A stretch of DNA of 64,000 bases from contig NZ_SMJU01000006.1 in the NCBI RefSeq assembly GCF_004348825.1, forward strand, positions 1 through 64,000. Direction: 5' to 3'. Positions 53,235 through 64,000 of this stretch are shown here, one piece after another; positions within the stretch are counted from its first letter, which is position 1; the number at the start of each line of letters is the position of its first letter. The notes under the pieces were generated by a model. That model saw only the letters and a program-made list of their open reading frames with translations, did no database searches and was not told the DNA's origin. The DNA is from Arundinibacter roseus (GTDB lineage: Bacteria; Bacteroidota; Bacteroidia; Cytophagales; Spirosomataceae). Both the position numbers and the translations under genes were made by a program.

Positions 53235-53732
53235 TTATTTCAGATCTTTTGGCGAAATATGTTTCCGTACTTTCCCGGTTTTGCCCGAAACTTCGGCCCA
53301 CAGCAAATCCTCAAATTGCATCACAACCAAATCACATGTACTTAGCGAATTTACCTGATCGCGCGTGAGGTATTCGGCAAAAAAACTAATGTCCGGATTA
53401 TGTCCGCAAAGCATCAGGGTTTGCACGTTTTCGGCAGTCGTATTGACAGCTGAAAGGTACGCCTGCGGACCTCCGTCATAGAGTTTTTCTATTTGCTCGA
53501 TAGAATCGGTATCAATTTTCAGCTGCTCGGCAAGCACCTTCACGGTTTGAAACGCACGGGCAGCAGCACTTGTTTTGATAGAATTTACTGTAAATTTTTC
53601 ACGAAACAGAAAATTCCCTAACCGGGCCGCATCCATTATTCCCTGACTGAGCAATTCCCGGTCAAAATCTTTAAGCATCATCGACGAATCTTCCGCCTTT
53701 GCATGACGGACCAAGAGCAAATATTTTTTCAT
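53235..53732 (-). CDS. SixA-type histidine phosphatase
   Basis: 165 residues. Histidine-phosphatase superfamily fold with the RHG-like catalytic motif VRHAKAED (His near 10) and the second histidine in LMLCGHNPDISF (near 112). It resembles SixA, which dephosphorylates phosphohistidine in phosphorelay or PTS proteins. The compact length matches SixA (about 160). It is cytosolic, co-oriented with a small membrane protein downstream and divergent from sppA. The partner phosphoprotein is not known. Confidence 0.88.
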   Translation of the reverse strand: MKKYLLLVRHAKAEDSSMMLKDFDRELLSQGIMDAARLGNFLFREKFTVNSIKTSAAARAFQTVKVLAEQLKIDTDSIEQIEKLYDGGPQAYLSAVNTTAENVQTLMLCGHNPDISFFAEYLTRDQVNSLSTCDLVVMQFEDLLWAEVSGKTGKVRKHISPKDLK

Positions 53733-53877
53733 TATTGAGTCAGTATTTTTGCAAAAGTAGGATAAAAGCCGAAACCTTTGGGCATTCTGTATGATTTATA
53801 AATAGGCATACAACCGCTCGCCAAACTATTTGTACCATTGGGCAAATATTCCCGGTACTATCGGGACCTAAATTGTC

Positions 53878-53885
53878 TATTTTTG
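53878..53885 (+). promoter_or_regulatory. Possible -7 promoter element upstream of sppA
   Basis: TATTTTTG matches the Bacteroidetes sigma -7 consensus TAnnTTTG exactly and lies 48 bases before the sppA ATG. No TTTG -33 box is at the usual distance; a small TCCCG/CGGGA hairpin (53850-53866) occupies that area instead. Only weakly supported. Confidence 0.3.
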
Positions 53886-53933
53886 TTATCAGGTAAGACT
53901 TTTTATAATCACCAATTGTTCGTTTAATCTCAT

Positions 53934-55700
53934 ATGCTGCAATTTCTTAAATTCGTTTTAGCCACCCTTGTCGGGCTTTTTCTCTTCATTATTCTATCTT
54001 TTTTCATTATTGCCGGAATCGGTTCTGCTTTTTCATCGGAAGAAAAAACCGTAGTTAAAAGTGGTTCTGTTTTAAAACTTGACCTTAATAAACCCATTCA
54101 GGAAGTTGGGGTAGACAATCCTTTTTCTGAGTTTGCCTTTCCCTTTGGCGACAACTCCAATGTGTTGGGTCTGAAAGATATTCGGGAGGCTCTTTCCTAC
54201 GCTGCAACCGACGACAATGTGAAGGGGATTTACCTGAAAGTGGAAGATCCTTCGGCAGGTTGGGCTTCGCTGGAAGAAATCAGAAATGAGCTTCTTGAAT
54301 TCAAAAAATCCAAAAAATTTATTTATTCCTACGGAGAATATTACTCCGAAAAAGGCTACTACCTGGCTTCGGTAGCCGATAAGATTTACCTGAATCCGGC
54401 GGGAGGAATGGAATGGAACGGACTCTCTGCGGAATATGATTTTTATCAGGGAACGTTTGAAAAGCTGGAAATTAAGCCGTTGGTGTTCCGGGTCGGTGAA
54501 TTTAAAAGCGCCATTGAAATGTTTTCGAGAAAGGATATGAGCGAGGCAAGCAAGCAGCAATCTACTGAGCTTTTGAGCGCACTTTATAGCAACTATCTTG
54601 AAAAAATATCAAAATCAAGAAACATTTCTACCGCAGAACTAAACGGTTTAGCCGATTCCTTGGCAATTTCTAACCCTGCCTCAGCGCTTAAATATAAGCT
54701 TATCACACATGCAGCTTATCACGACGAGCTGGAAACTGCGCTTAAAAAGGAACTGAAACTTGACGACTCAAAGAAAATTGAGTACGTAGGTCTGCAAAAA
54801 TACATGAAAGCTGATCATCCTTCGGAGGGCGGTGATTTTAATAAGCGCGTTGCGGTGATTGTGGCAGAAGGAGAAATTGTGTCCGGGAACAGCACCGACG
54901 GAGTAATCAGCTCTGAGAAATTCGTGAAGGAATTGAAGGCAATTCGTGAAAATGATAAAATTAAGGCGGTGGTTATTCGTATCAATTCGCCCGGTGGAAG
55001 TTCGCTCGCTTCGGATGTAATGTGGCGGGAGATTGAACTGACTACGCGAAAGAAGCCCGTGATTGCGTCTATGTCTGACGTAGCTGCCTCCGGCGGTTAT
55101 TACATGGCAATGGGCTGCGACACCATTGTTGCCCAGCCAAATACAATCACAGGCTCCATTGGAATTTTTGCCATGTTGTTCAATATTGAAGATTTTATGA
55201 GCAACAAACTTGGCGTCACTTTTGACGGTGTCAAAACCAACCCACACGCCGATTGGCCAACGTTGACACGTGAAATGACCGAATTTGAAAAAGCAAAAAT
55301 TCAGAGTAGCGTGAATGAAGGCTACGCAACGTTTACCACAAAAGCGGCCAAAGGGCGGAATATGTCGGTAGAGAAACTTCGGAGTTTGGCGTCGGGCCGG
55401 GTGTGGTCGGGTGTTGAAGCCAAAGCAAACGGATTGGTGGATGTATTGGGTGGTCTTGATGAAGCAATCAGTTTGGCTGCCAAAGCCGCAAAGCTAAAAG
55501 AAGGTGATTATCGGGTACGTTTTTACCCTGAAAAAATTGACCCTTTAAATGAGTTTATGCAAAAACTAACGGGCGACTCGGAAAAGAAGATTCTGAATGA
55601 AAAACTTGGCGAATTGGCTCCTTACGTCAAAATGTACCACAAATTGATGAACATGCAGGGCTTACAGGCGCGGATGCCTTTTGAAATGCAGATTCGATAG
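53934..55700 (+). CDS. sppA: Signal peptide peptidase SppA (67K type)
   Basis: 588 residues. An N-terminal membrane helix (about 3-28) anchors two tandem ClpP/crotonase-like peptidase domains. The Ser-Lys catalytic dyad is split between the repeats: Lys191 in VGEFKSAIEM and Ser386 in DVAASGGYYMAM. It cleaves signal peptides left in the membrane after export. The length fits the long E. coli-type enzyme. It is a single gene, divergent from the SixA gene, ending in a very strong terminator at 55729. Confidence 0.95.
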   Translation: MLQFLKFVLATLVGLFLFIILSFFIIAGIGSAFSSEEKTVVKSGSVLKLDLNKPIQEVGVDNPFSEFAFPFGDNSNVLGLKDIREALSYAATDDNVKGIYLKVEDPSAGWASLEEIRNELLEFKKSKKFIYSYGEYYSEKGYYLASVADKIYLNPAGGMEWNGLSAEYDFYQGTFEKLEIKPLVFRVGEFKSAIEMFSRKDMSEASKQQSTELLSALYSNYLEKISKSRNISTAELNGLADSLAISNPASALKYKLITHAAYHDELETALKKELKLDDSKKIEYVGLQKYMKADHPSEGGDFNKRVAVIVAEGEIVSGNSTDGVISSEKFVKELKAIRENDKIKAVVIRINSPGGSSLASDVMWREIELTTRKKPVIASMSDVAASGGYYMAMGCDTIVAQPNTITGSIGIFAMLFNIEDFMSNKLGVTFDGVKTNPHADWPTLTREMTEFEKAKIQSSVNEGYATFTTKAAKGRNMSVEKLRSLASGRVWSGVEAKANGLVDVLGGLDEAISLAAKAAKLKEGDYRVRFYPEKIDPLNEFMQKLTGDSEKKILNEKLGELAPYVKMYHKLMNMQGLQARMPFEMQIR

Positions 55701-55728
55701 AGTATAATTTATCATAAGCCATTTAATC

Positions 55729-55766
55729 AAAAACGGGATGCATCCAAATGGATGCATCCCGTTTTT
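55729..55766. terminator. Bidirectional terminator between sppA and the CNT transporter
   Basis: A perfect 17-bp stem, AAAAACGGGATGCATCC (55729-55745) with GGATGCATCCCGTTTTT (55750-55766), loop AAAT. It has A/T tails in both directions and lies between convergent genes. Confidence 0.92.
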
Positions 55767-55787
55767 GATTGGAAACGTACGCTGGAA

Positions 55788-57026
55788 TTACATCAATAAT
55801 CCGGCGAAAGTTGCGGACATATAAGAAGCCAGTGTACCGCAGATTAAGGCTCTGAACCCCAACCGTGCCAGGTCTGAACGACGGGAAGGAGCCAACTCGC
55901 CAATTCCTCCTACCTGAATAGCGATGGAACTAAAATTAGCAAATCCGCACAAAGCAAAACTCGTAATGACAATAGTCTTTTGATCCAGCGTATCTTTCAG
56001 TTTGACTAAATCGAGATAGGCCACAAATTCATTAATTACCATTTTGGTACCCATCAACGCACCTGCCGATTCAACATCCTGCGAAGGAACGCCCATGGCC
56101 CAGGCAAAAATCGCAAACAATTTGCCTAGTACGTAATTAAAGCTCAATTGTGGGAAATTGAAAATTCCGCCAGCTTTACCCAATAAAAAATCGAGTAGAC
56201 CAACCAATGCAATAAACCCAATGAGCATAGCGATTACGTTAAAACCGACTTTCAGTCCTTCGCTTGCACCGGCGGCAATAGCATCGAGCAAATTGGCATG
56301 CGTCTTCTTGATTTCCAGTTTTATCGCCCCTTTTGTTTCGGAGACTTCCGTTTCCGGATACACGATTTTTGAAATTACCAACGCACCCGGTGCAGCCATC
56401 AAACTTGCCGCAATGAGATACGGCGCCGGTACACCCAACGAAATATAAACGGCCATAACTCCTCCGGCTATACAGGCAAAACTACCTGACATAGAAGCCA
56501 TTAGCTCAGAGTTCGTCATCCCTTTCAGATAGGGTTTAATCATAATTTGTGCTTCTACCTGCCCCACAAACGTACTCGCAACATTGGACAAAGCCTCCGA
56601 ACCACTCACGCCCATCAACCAGTATACGCCTCTTGCAATAATGGCGATGATGCGCTGCATGATGCCCAGGTGGTAGAGTATATTTACCAAAACGGCTACA
56701 AAAATGATGGTCGGAATCACTTTAAAGAAAAACACGAAGTCATTTCCCGGCCCAAAAGCCCGTTGCATGGGTTCGCTGCGCACCAGGGTACCGAACACAA
56801 AATCTGCTCCCTGATCCGAAAAAGAGAGGAGTTTTTGAACCTTGTCACCCAACCACTGAAAAATGGCCTGTCCGGTTTCGGTTCGTAGAATAAAAACAGC
56901 CAGCCCAAACTGTAAACCCAGTCCTACGCCAACGGTTCGGTAATTAATTGCTTTACGGTTGTTTGAAAGTGCATAGGCAGTTCCCAAAATAAGTACAATT
57001 CCGATCAGTCCGGTAAATCTTTCCAT
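55788..57026 (-). CDS. Concentrative nucleoside transporter (NupC/CNT family)
   Basis: 412 residues of a CNT-family inner-membrane symporter with about ten hydrophobic segments. The family blocks GVSGSEALSNVASTFVGQVEAQIMIKPYL, LMASMSGSFACIAGGVMAVYI and the C-terminal FALCGFANFSSIAIQVGGIGELAP are clear. It imports nucleosides with sodium or protons. The gene is alone on the minus strand, ending at the shared terminator. It could serve the nucleosides released by the periplasmic nucleoside hydrolase encoded at 17319, but the two are not linked. Confidence 0.92.
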   Translation of the reverse strand: MERFTGLIGIVLILGTAYALSNNRKAINYRTVGVGLGLQFGLAVFILRTETGQAIFQWLGDKVQKLLSFSDQGADFVFGTLVRSEPMQRAFGPGNDFVFFFKVIPTIIFVAVLVNILYHLGIMQRIIAIIARGVYWLMGVSGSEALSNVASTFVGQVEAQIMIKPYLKGMTNSELMASMSGSFACIAGGVMAVYISLGVPAPYLIAASLMAAPGALVISKIVYPETEVSETKGAIKLEIKKTHANLLDAIAAGASEGLKVGFNVIAMLIGFIALVGLLDFLLGKAGGIFNFPQLSFNYVLGKLFAIFAWAMGVPSQDVESAGALMGTKMVINEFVAYLDLVKLKDTLDQKTIVITSFALCGFANFSSIAIQVGGIGELAPSRRSDLARLGFRALICGTLASYMSATFAGLLM

Positions 57027-57203
57027 CTAGTAGGTTTACAATTTTATTTTTACACGAAACCGCTAAATTAGCTAAATATGCCCATACATGACGGGGTTTA
57101 TTTTTGGGTAATTCAATTTTCGGTCGTTAGAATATTTACTTTGTTTCAATCTGCCGTTCGTCTCCCTGCCCAAATGCCGCAGGTTTAGAAATAAATAACT
57201 TAC

Positions 57204-57231
57204 AAAAAAGCCCGTTCGATCAGGAACGGGC
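57204..57231 (-). terminator. Terminator of ppk1
   Basis: GCCCGTTC (57210-57217) pairs with GAACGGGC (57224-57231), followed on the minus strand by TTTTTT (complement of 57204-57209). It lies 26 bases past the ppk1 stop. Confidence 0.85.
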
Positions 57232-57256
57232 GGTAAAATATATTTTTACGGGTAAA

Positions 57257-59623
57257 TCACTCAGCGGCGTCTGCCGGATTGGCTTCTGCCGGAATCTCCG
57301 GTGCGTCGGAACAAGCATAATTTTCACGTGTATCAAACAATCGTGCCTTCTTTACGTCGTTGGGTTTTACCTCAAAAAATGCTTTATGAATATCAAATTC
57401 TTCTTCATCACCCGTTGCTACGCGGCATTTCTCGTACGTTCCATCTTCCCGTAGTTCATACGAATTGACATTATCTTTCAGGTTGTAAGCCAACATCAGA
57501 ATGGTTTCCTGTTTTACCCGCTCATCTACAAGTATAAATAAGGATTCAATTCTACGGTCAAAGCTACGAACCATTACATCGGCACTTCCGCCGTATACAA
57601 GCGGATCGCCCTGATTATGAAAATAGTAAATCCGCGAATGTTCCAGAAAATTTCCAACAATGGATCGAACACGAATATTTTCACTCAATCCAACCCGGCC
57701 GGGACGAAGGCAGCAAATACCTCGGACGATCAGTTCGATGGGAACTCCTGCCTGCGAGGCTTTGTAAAGTTCGTCGATAACGGCCCGATCTTCCAGCGAA
57801 TTGATCTTGATGCAAATACCGGAAGGTAATCCTTTGCGGGCATTTTTGGCTTCATTCTGAATCATGTCAATGATTCGTTCACGCATTTGGCGCGGAGCCG
57901 TGATGAGGTTGCGGTAGTCACTTGGCAGTGAGTGACCTGTGATAACGTTAAAAAATTCAGAAATATCGTAGGTGTACTCTTCATTGGTTGTTAGCAAACC
58001 AATATCGGTATACAATCGTGCGGTATCTTCGTTATAGTTTCCGGTTGACAAATGCGCATAACGTACTACTTTTTCACCTTCATTCCGAACAATGAGCAAC
58101 AGCTTGGTGTGCGTTTTGAGCAAGCCAATGCCGTAAATCACAAAACAACCGGCTTTTTGCAACCGCTGCGCTTCCCGAATGTTATTCTCTTCGTCAAATC
58201 GCGCTTTTACCTCAAACAAAACCGCGACGTGTTTACCATTTTCGGCGGCTGTCAGCAGCGCTTCCGTGACTCTGGAATTTTTGGCGAGGCGGTAAATAGT
58301 CAATTTGATGGAAAGAACGTTCGGGTCTTCGGCGGCCTGTTCCAGCAATTGGAGCACCGGCTCAAAGTTATTGTACGGATGATGCAGCAGAATATCACGT
58401 TCCCGCATCATTTCAAATATATCCGTAATACGCTCACGTCCAAGGCTTAACGGTGGCACAGGTGGATGCAACGGAGGAATTTGATCTTTAAATTCACTAT
58501 GTTTGACAATTTGCCAAAAACAGGTATAGTCAATCAGGCCCGCTGAACGGTATACGTTATAGTCGTCTATTTCCCAGCGTTTTTTCAGCAAGCTTAGCAA
58601 ATCATCGTTGACGTCCTGCTCCACCTCCACCTTTACAACCCGACCGAGCCGACGATTTTTAATTTTTTGTTTTATTTCATCAATAAAATCCACTTCCATG
58701 TCATCATTTTCTTCGAGAGAAAAATCTCCATTTCGAATGATTCGGAAGAGGTTTGTGCTCACAATATCGACGTTGCGATAAAGTTTTTTGATAAATGCTT
58801 TTACGATGGTTTCAATGGGCAGAAACAGGATTTCATTTTCCCGTTCCAACACATAAAACCGGGGGAGATTGAGCGGCAGCTGTACAAATGAAAGCTTGCG
58901 ATCTTCTTCGTTGGTAGTGCCTTTGGTTTGGGTAATGACGCCAAAAATAAGCACCTTGGCCAGCAAAACCGGGAACACATGCGTATAATCATACAACATG
59001 GGTGTCAGCATCGGATAGATTGTTCGGTCAAAATAGTCCGAAACCTTCTTTTTTTCTTCCTCCTGCAAATCGCCCATCGTAGCTATAATACACCGGCGTT
59101 CTTTGAAAAGCGGCAGCAATTCTTCCTTATAAAGTCGATTTTGCTCTGTTACAAATTGTTGAAGCGCTTTCAGAAGCGTTTTTCTGAACGGCACTTCTCT
59201 CAGGCCGGAATAATCGACCCGTTCTTTGCCATAATCCAGGTAATTATACAAACTTCCAACGCGAATGGAAGAAAACTCGTCCAAATTAGAGGCCGTTATA
59301 GCCAGAAATTTCAAACGGTCAAAGAGGTTACGGTTAGGATCCCGCGCCTGATCGAGCACACGTTCGTTAAATTTCAGCCAACTCAAATCCCGACTGATGA
59401 AATCGCTTTGATCAATCAATTCGTTGAACTTTTCGCTCGTACGCATAAACTTGCTTTCTTCCATTTTTTCGTCTTTTTCCGTAAAGAAAGATAACAAATG
59501 TGATAAAGGGTTCTTTTTTTCCTGGTTGGAGTATTTCGTTGAATCGTTTGGCATGGTACGTTCGTGAGTGTGATTGGTCATATTAATCGGTATCCCATTG
59601 GTTTTAATGGGTATTTCATCCAT
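57257..59623 (-). CDS. ppk1: Polyphosphate kinase 1
   Basis: 788 residues; membrane-associated enzyme that reversibly transfers ATP gamma-phosphate to polyphosphate. Landmarks are the N domain start FISRDLSWLKFNERVLDQA (near 73-90), FEVKARFDEENNIREA, the autophosphorylated-histidine segment AHLSTGNYNEDTARLYTD (near 495-515) and the second conserved histidine in FLEHSRIYYFHNQGD. The N-terminus is about 60 residues longer than common PPK1 and low in family similarity; internal ATGs at 59464 and 59446 are plausible true starts. The gene stands alone between two minus-strand terminators (57204 and 59702). Confidence 0.95.
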   Translation of the reverse strand: MDEIPIKTNGIPINMTNHTHERTMPNDSTKYSNQEKKNPLSHLLSFFTEKDEKMEESKFMRTSEKFNELIDQSDFISRDLSWLKFNERVLDQARDPNRNLFDRLKFLAITASNLDEFSSIRVGSLYNYLDYGKERVDYSGLREVPFRKTLLKALQQFVTEQNRLYKEELLPLFKERRCIIATMGDLQEEEKKKVSDYFDRTIYPMLTPMLYDYTHVFPVLLAKVLIFGVITQTKGTTNEEDRKLSFVQLPLNLPRFYVLERENEILFLPIETIVKAFIKKLYRNVDIVSTNLFRIIRNGDFSLEENDDMEVDFIDEIKQKIKNRRLGRVVKVEVEQDVNDDLLSLLKKRWEIDDYNVYRSAGLIDYTCFWQIVKHSEFKDQIPPLHPPVPPLSLGRERITDIFEMMRERDILLHHPYNNFEPVLQLLEQAAEDPNVLSIKLTIYRLAKNSRVTEALLTAAENGKHVAVLFEVKARFDEENNIREAQRLQKAGCFVIYGIGLLKTHTKLLLIVRNEGEKVVRYAHLSTGNYNEDTARLYTDIGLLTTNEEYTYDISEFFNVITGHSLPSDYRNLITAPRQMRERIIDMIQNEAKNARKGLPSGICIKINSLEDRAVIDELYKASQAGVPIELIVRGICCLRPGRVGLSENIRVRSIVGNFLEHSRIYYFHNQGDPLVYGGSADVMVRSFDRRIESLFILVDERVKQETILMLAYNLKDNVNSYELREDGTYEKCRVATGDEEEFDIHKAFFEVKPNDVKKARLFDTRENYACSDAPEIPAEANPADAAE

Positions 59624-59701
59624 TTTGACTCTAAAAAGAAATTCTGGTTTGCCAAATCTTTGTTTTTATAATGAGTCAAAAAGAAATTGCTTTCCTTCTC
59701 A

Positions 59702-59740
59702 TAAAAAAACGCATGACTGACCAAAATAGTCAGTCATGCG
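59702..59740 (-). terminator. Terminator of gyrB
   Basis: A perfect 12-bp stem CGCATGACTGAC (59710-59721) with GTCAGTCATGCG (59729-59740), loop CAAAATA. On the minus strand a T7 tract follows. It lies 36 bases past the gyrB stop. Confidence 0.92.
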
Positions 59741-59775
59741 AATTAAAAAAGCAAAAACAGATGCTTTACTACCTT

Positions 59776-61746
<1,971 letters not shown>

Positions 61747-61751
61747 CTACA

Positions 61752-61775
61752 ATAAAAACTGCCCGTCAAGGCAGC
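61752..61775 (-). terminator. Terminator of the FG-GAP gene, upstream of gyrB
   Basis: CTGCC (61759-61763) pairs with GGCAG (61770-61774); on the minus strand the stem is followed by TTTTTATT. It would end the partial FG-GAP gene (stop at 61816) just before gyrB. Confidence 0.6.
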
Positions 61776-61815
61776 ACTATAAACGTGTAAAGATACGATT
61801 TTTCAGCCGTTTTGC

Positions 61816-64000
61816 CTACCTCTTTTTCACTATTTGAAGGGTTTTTATGGGTAAACCGTTTTGTCCGATGAGTATTTCAAAGCTCGTGCCCTGCGGGGCT
61901 GCCTGCATGCTGCGTATATCACCTGTAAGATACAATCCACTGACCTGTTGTGGCGTATACGTAAAGGAAGTATTTCCCTGATTTATAAATACCTGACCCG
62001 TGTTGGCGTTGTTACGTCCCATGCGTACCCGGCTTTGGGAGTGATTGCCCCCAAGCAACAGGTCCAATTTCCCATCTCCGTTCAGGTCATAGATCAGGCA
62101 GGCATATATTGGTGCAAACTGAGCTTGCACAGGTAAAGGTTTGAATACCAATTTCCCCTGACTATTTTCCAGAATTCCGGACCTGAATTCATTCACAGTT
62201 TTGCGGTACATACCCCTAATCGTTTCGGGATCAAAAATCGCTGAAAAAGCAGCGTTGGCGTAGGATGTATACTGAGGAAATTTCTTTTTCAAGGCCGGAA
62301 GCTGATCCAGAAGTTCGTCTCGGCTTGCATAGGGATACTCAGCTTCCGCAGTTTGTAAACTGACAATCGGAATTGTCTTACCACCCTCTGATTGAGCGGT
62401 ATATAGGTTCAATCGTTGGGCCGAAAGCACATTCCACTGCCAGTTAGTACCGGTATTTCCGATTACAAAATCTGTATCTCCGTCGCCATCGAGGTCGGCG
62501 GCAGCAAGGGCAGTCCAGCGCCCGGACAAGGTTTCTGTTCCAAATAATTTGCTAACATCCTGAAAAACTCCCTGCTTGTTTTGTTGCCAAATCTGAATAG
62601 TTCCCCAGTCGCTTGCCAGTAGTAATTCACTTCTTTTGTCACCATCAATATCAGAAAATACAGCTTTCGTAACCATATTTCCCTTTACAGCCTCAGAAGA
62701 AAGAACTGTCCTATTTTCCTTAAAAACACCTTTACCCGTAGTTACAAGAAGTACCCCTCCCCGACTTTCCGGAAATTGGCCGGGAGTAACCCGCTCCCCA
62801 ATAAACAAATCAGGGAAATTATCTCCATTGACGTCTGACACAGCCACGCAGGAAGCATTGATTTTTATATCAGGAAAGGCAGCCCGAATCCATTGGTTTT
62901 GTTGATTTAGATACAGTCTTGGTCTCAAAAGCGTATCCGTTGGCGCTAATTCGTAGCCTGCACTGACGACCAGTAAATCCTGATCACCATCACCATCTGC
63001 GTCAAAAAAAACGGCGTCAGCATCGTTAAAAGGTGCGTCTTTTTCAAATTCAGGAATATGTTGTTTTACAAAAGATTCCCCTTTTCGGATAAATAGAGCC
63101 CCTGCCTGTCCACGCCCGCCTCCCACGTAAAAATCATCAACACCATCGCTGTTTAGATCCGTCTTGACAAGTACAGGACCAACATAGGAAAGCATTTCGG
63201 GTAACAGCGGTTGGATCCGAAAATCATTCTGTCCGTTTTGTTGATGGGTAAAATCAAGTGTATTTTTTTCCTGAAACAACTGAGGAACGGGTTCAGGAGC
63301 AGCGCTTACCTGAGCTTTTGGATCGTAGGAAATTGACAAGGTTTGACTATCAGTAGGTTTGTCAATAGTTTGCCGATGTCCATCTGTCCACGTAACTTGT
63401 ACCGAATCAACCACGGCCATTGATAAACCAAAATGCAGCCCGCCTGTCATTGCCGATTGAAACCCGCGGACAGGCATAAAATCCTGAACCTGAATGCTCC
63501 CGCCTTTTTGATAAAGCGTCACCCGCGCACCTGCTTTCAAGGCGAATGTGGGAGCCTGCAACTGAATGGACAAATAACGATTGGCGATTTCTTTTTCCTG
63601 ATTGTTTTTATAAATGAATGCTTTTTCATTGACATTATTTGTAACCAAATCTAAATCTCCATCATTATCCAAATCTACATAAACTGCCCCGTTCGACTGA
63701 CCGGGCTGATCGAGTCCCCAAGCCTTTGCTGAGGAAATAAAGTGCAGATTTCCGTCATTCTTAAAAATTGCATTAGGCTGATTGATTGGCGGCATTTTTT
63801 CAATAACATCAAGCTGGGACGGAGCTTTACCCGAGGAATTTGCTTCCATTTGGACGTCCGTTGAGTATTTCAGGAATTCCATATTCGTATAATCCCGGGC
63901 ATATCCATTGGTCACAAAAATGTCTTTATGACCATCATTATCGAAGTCCGCAAAAAGCGCAGCCCAGCTCCAATCCGTATTGGAAACACCTGCCAATTGA
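61816..64000 (-). CDS. FG-GAP/VCBS repeat protein with ASPIC/UnbV domain (CRTAC1-like), 5' end outside the window
   Basis: At least 728 residues are visible. The frame stays open to the right edge, so the start and an N-terminal portion lie beyond 64000. The visible part has repeated Asp-rich VCBS/FG-GAP loops of calcium-binding type (FADFDNDGHKDIFV, DLDNDGDLDLV, DADGDGDQDLL, DIDGDKRSELL, DLDGDGDTDFV, DLNGDGKLDLL) forming a beta-propeller, and between them an ASPIC/UnbV-like segment with QAPTFALKAGARVTLYQKGGSIQVQDFMPVRGFQS. Bacteroidetes homologues of about 1100 residues are secreted or lipoprotein-like and often lie beside SusC/SusD genes. Ligand and function are unknown. Confidence 0.85.
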   Translation of the reverse strand, partial: QLAGVSNTDWSWAALFADFDNDGHKDIFVTNGYARDYTNMEFLKYSTDVQMEANSSGKAPSQLDVIEKMPPINQPNAIFKNDGNLHFISSAKAWGLDQPGQSNGAVYVDLDNDGDLDLVTNNVNEKAFIYKNNQEKEIANRYLSIQLQAPTFALKAGARVTLYQKGGSIQVQDFMPVRGFQSAMTGGLHFGLSMAVVDSVQVTWTDGHRQTIDKPTDSQTLSISYDPKAQVSAAPEPVPQLFQEKNTLDFTHQQNGQNDFRIQPLLPEMLSYVGPVLVKTDLNSDGVDDFYVGGGRGQAGALFIRKGESFVKQHIPEFEKDAPFNDADAVFFDADGDGDQDLLVVSAGYELAPTDTLLRPRLYLNQQNQWIRAAFPDIKINASCVAVSDVNGDNFPDLFIGERVTPGQFPESRGGVLLVTTGKGVFKENRTVLSSEAVKGNMVTKAVFSDIDGDKRSELLLASDWGTIQIWQQNKQGVFQDVSKLFGTETLSGRWTALAAADLDGDGDTDFVIGNTGTNWQWNVLSAQRLNLYTAQSEGGKTIPIVSLQTAEAEYPYASRDELLDQLPALKKKFPQYTSYANAAFSAIFDPETIRGMYRKTVNEFRSGILENSQGKLVFKPLPVQAQFAPIYACLIYDLNGDGKLDLLLGGNHSQSRVRMGRNNANTGQVFINQGNTSFTYTPQQVSGLYLTGDIRSMQAAPQGTSFEILIGQNGLPIKTLQIVKKR

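Overview
The window is chromosomal DNA of a Bacteroidetes bacterium, most likely a Cytophagales/Spirosomaceae member (Runella- or Dyadobacter-like). This is inferred from several traits: TonB-dependent receptors with carboxypeptidase-regulatory N-termini, an FHS-type sugar permease, many Gfo/Idh/MocA oxidoreductases with Tat or lipoprotein signals, a CRTAC1-type FG-GAP protein, and genes mostly lacking Shine-Dalgarno sequences. No rRNA, tRNA, insertion sequence, prophage or CRISPR array was found. The window holds about 51 protein genes, two of them very large (1256 and 1690 residues); the last gene runs off the right edge.

Positions 1-15060 form a sugar-catabolic neighbourhood. On the minus strand are a giant ThuA/dehydrogenase/HEAT/CARDB/cupredoxin lipoprotein, a Gfo/Idh/MocA enzyme and a sugar isomerase/epimerase. 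Facing them is an AraC regulator. The plus strand then carries two Tat-exported Gfo/Idh/MocA enzymes, an FHS permease, nagB, nagA and a lipoprotein Gfo/Idh/MocA enzyme. This reads as uptake and catabolism of an (amino)sugar in which oxidised (keto) sugar intermediates may be made outside the cytoplasm. The leader before the first Tat enzyme (7093-7200) has mutually exclusive pairings like a terminator/antiterminator switch. A 101-bp tandem repeat array, each unit carrying a terminator-like hairpin, separates the permease from nagB.

Positions 15098-31201 mix small envelope proteins and housekeeping genes: DUF547 and AIM24-type proteins, a TonB receptor plus nucleoside hydrolase pair, gltX, ridA, a DUF2064 enzyme, an SRPBCC and a VOC protein, three small conserved proteins, prfC, ppa and a serine hydrolase. 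A long palindromic repeat lies beside ridA.

Positions 31397-43375 are mainly minus-strand housekeeping: an rnhA-trmN6-glycosyltransferase run, pepT, MazG-like and MarC proteins, a Nudix-derived regulator, a SerC-like aminotransferase abutting a PHP phosphatase, a TonB receptor and aroQ. xerD is on the plus strand.

Positions 43509-50910 carry a long carotenoid-oxygenase-family protein and a kinase-AAA-GAF-adenylate cyclase giant. The remainder (51170-64000) holds a CarD-like small protein, a class V aminotransferase, a SixA-type phosphatase, sppA, a CNT nucleoside transporter, ppk1, gyrB and a partial FG-GAP/ASPIC protein. Most transcription units end in clear rho-independent hairpins. The most notable items are the candidate attenuator at 7093-7200, the hairpin tandem array at 11081-11536, the multi-compartment Gfo/Idh/MocA plus nag locus, and the kinase-AAA-GAF-cyclase protein.
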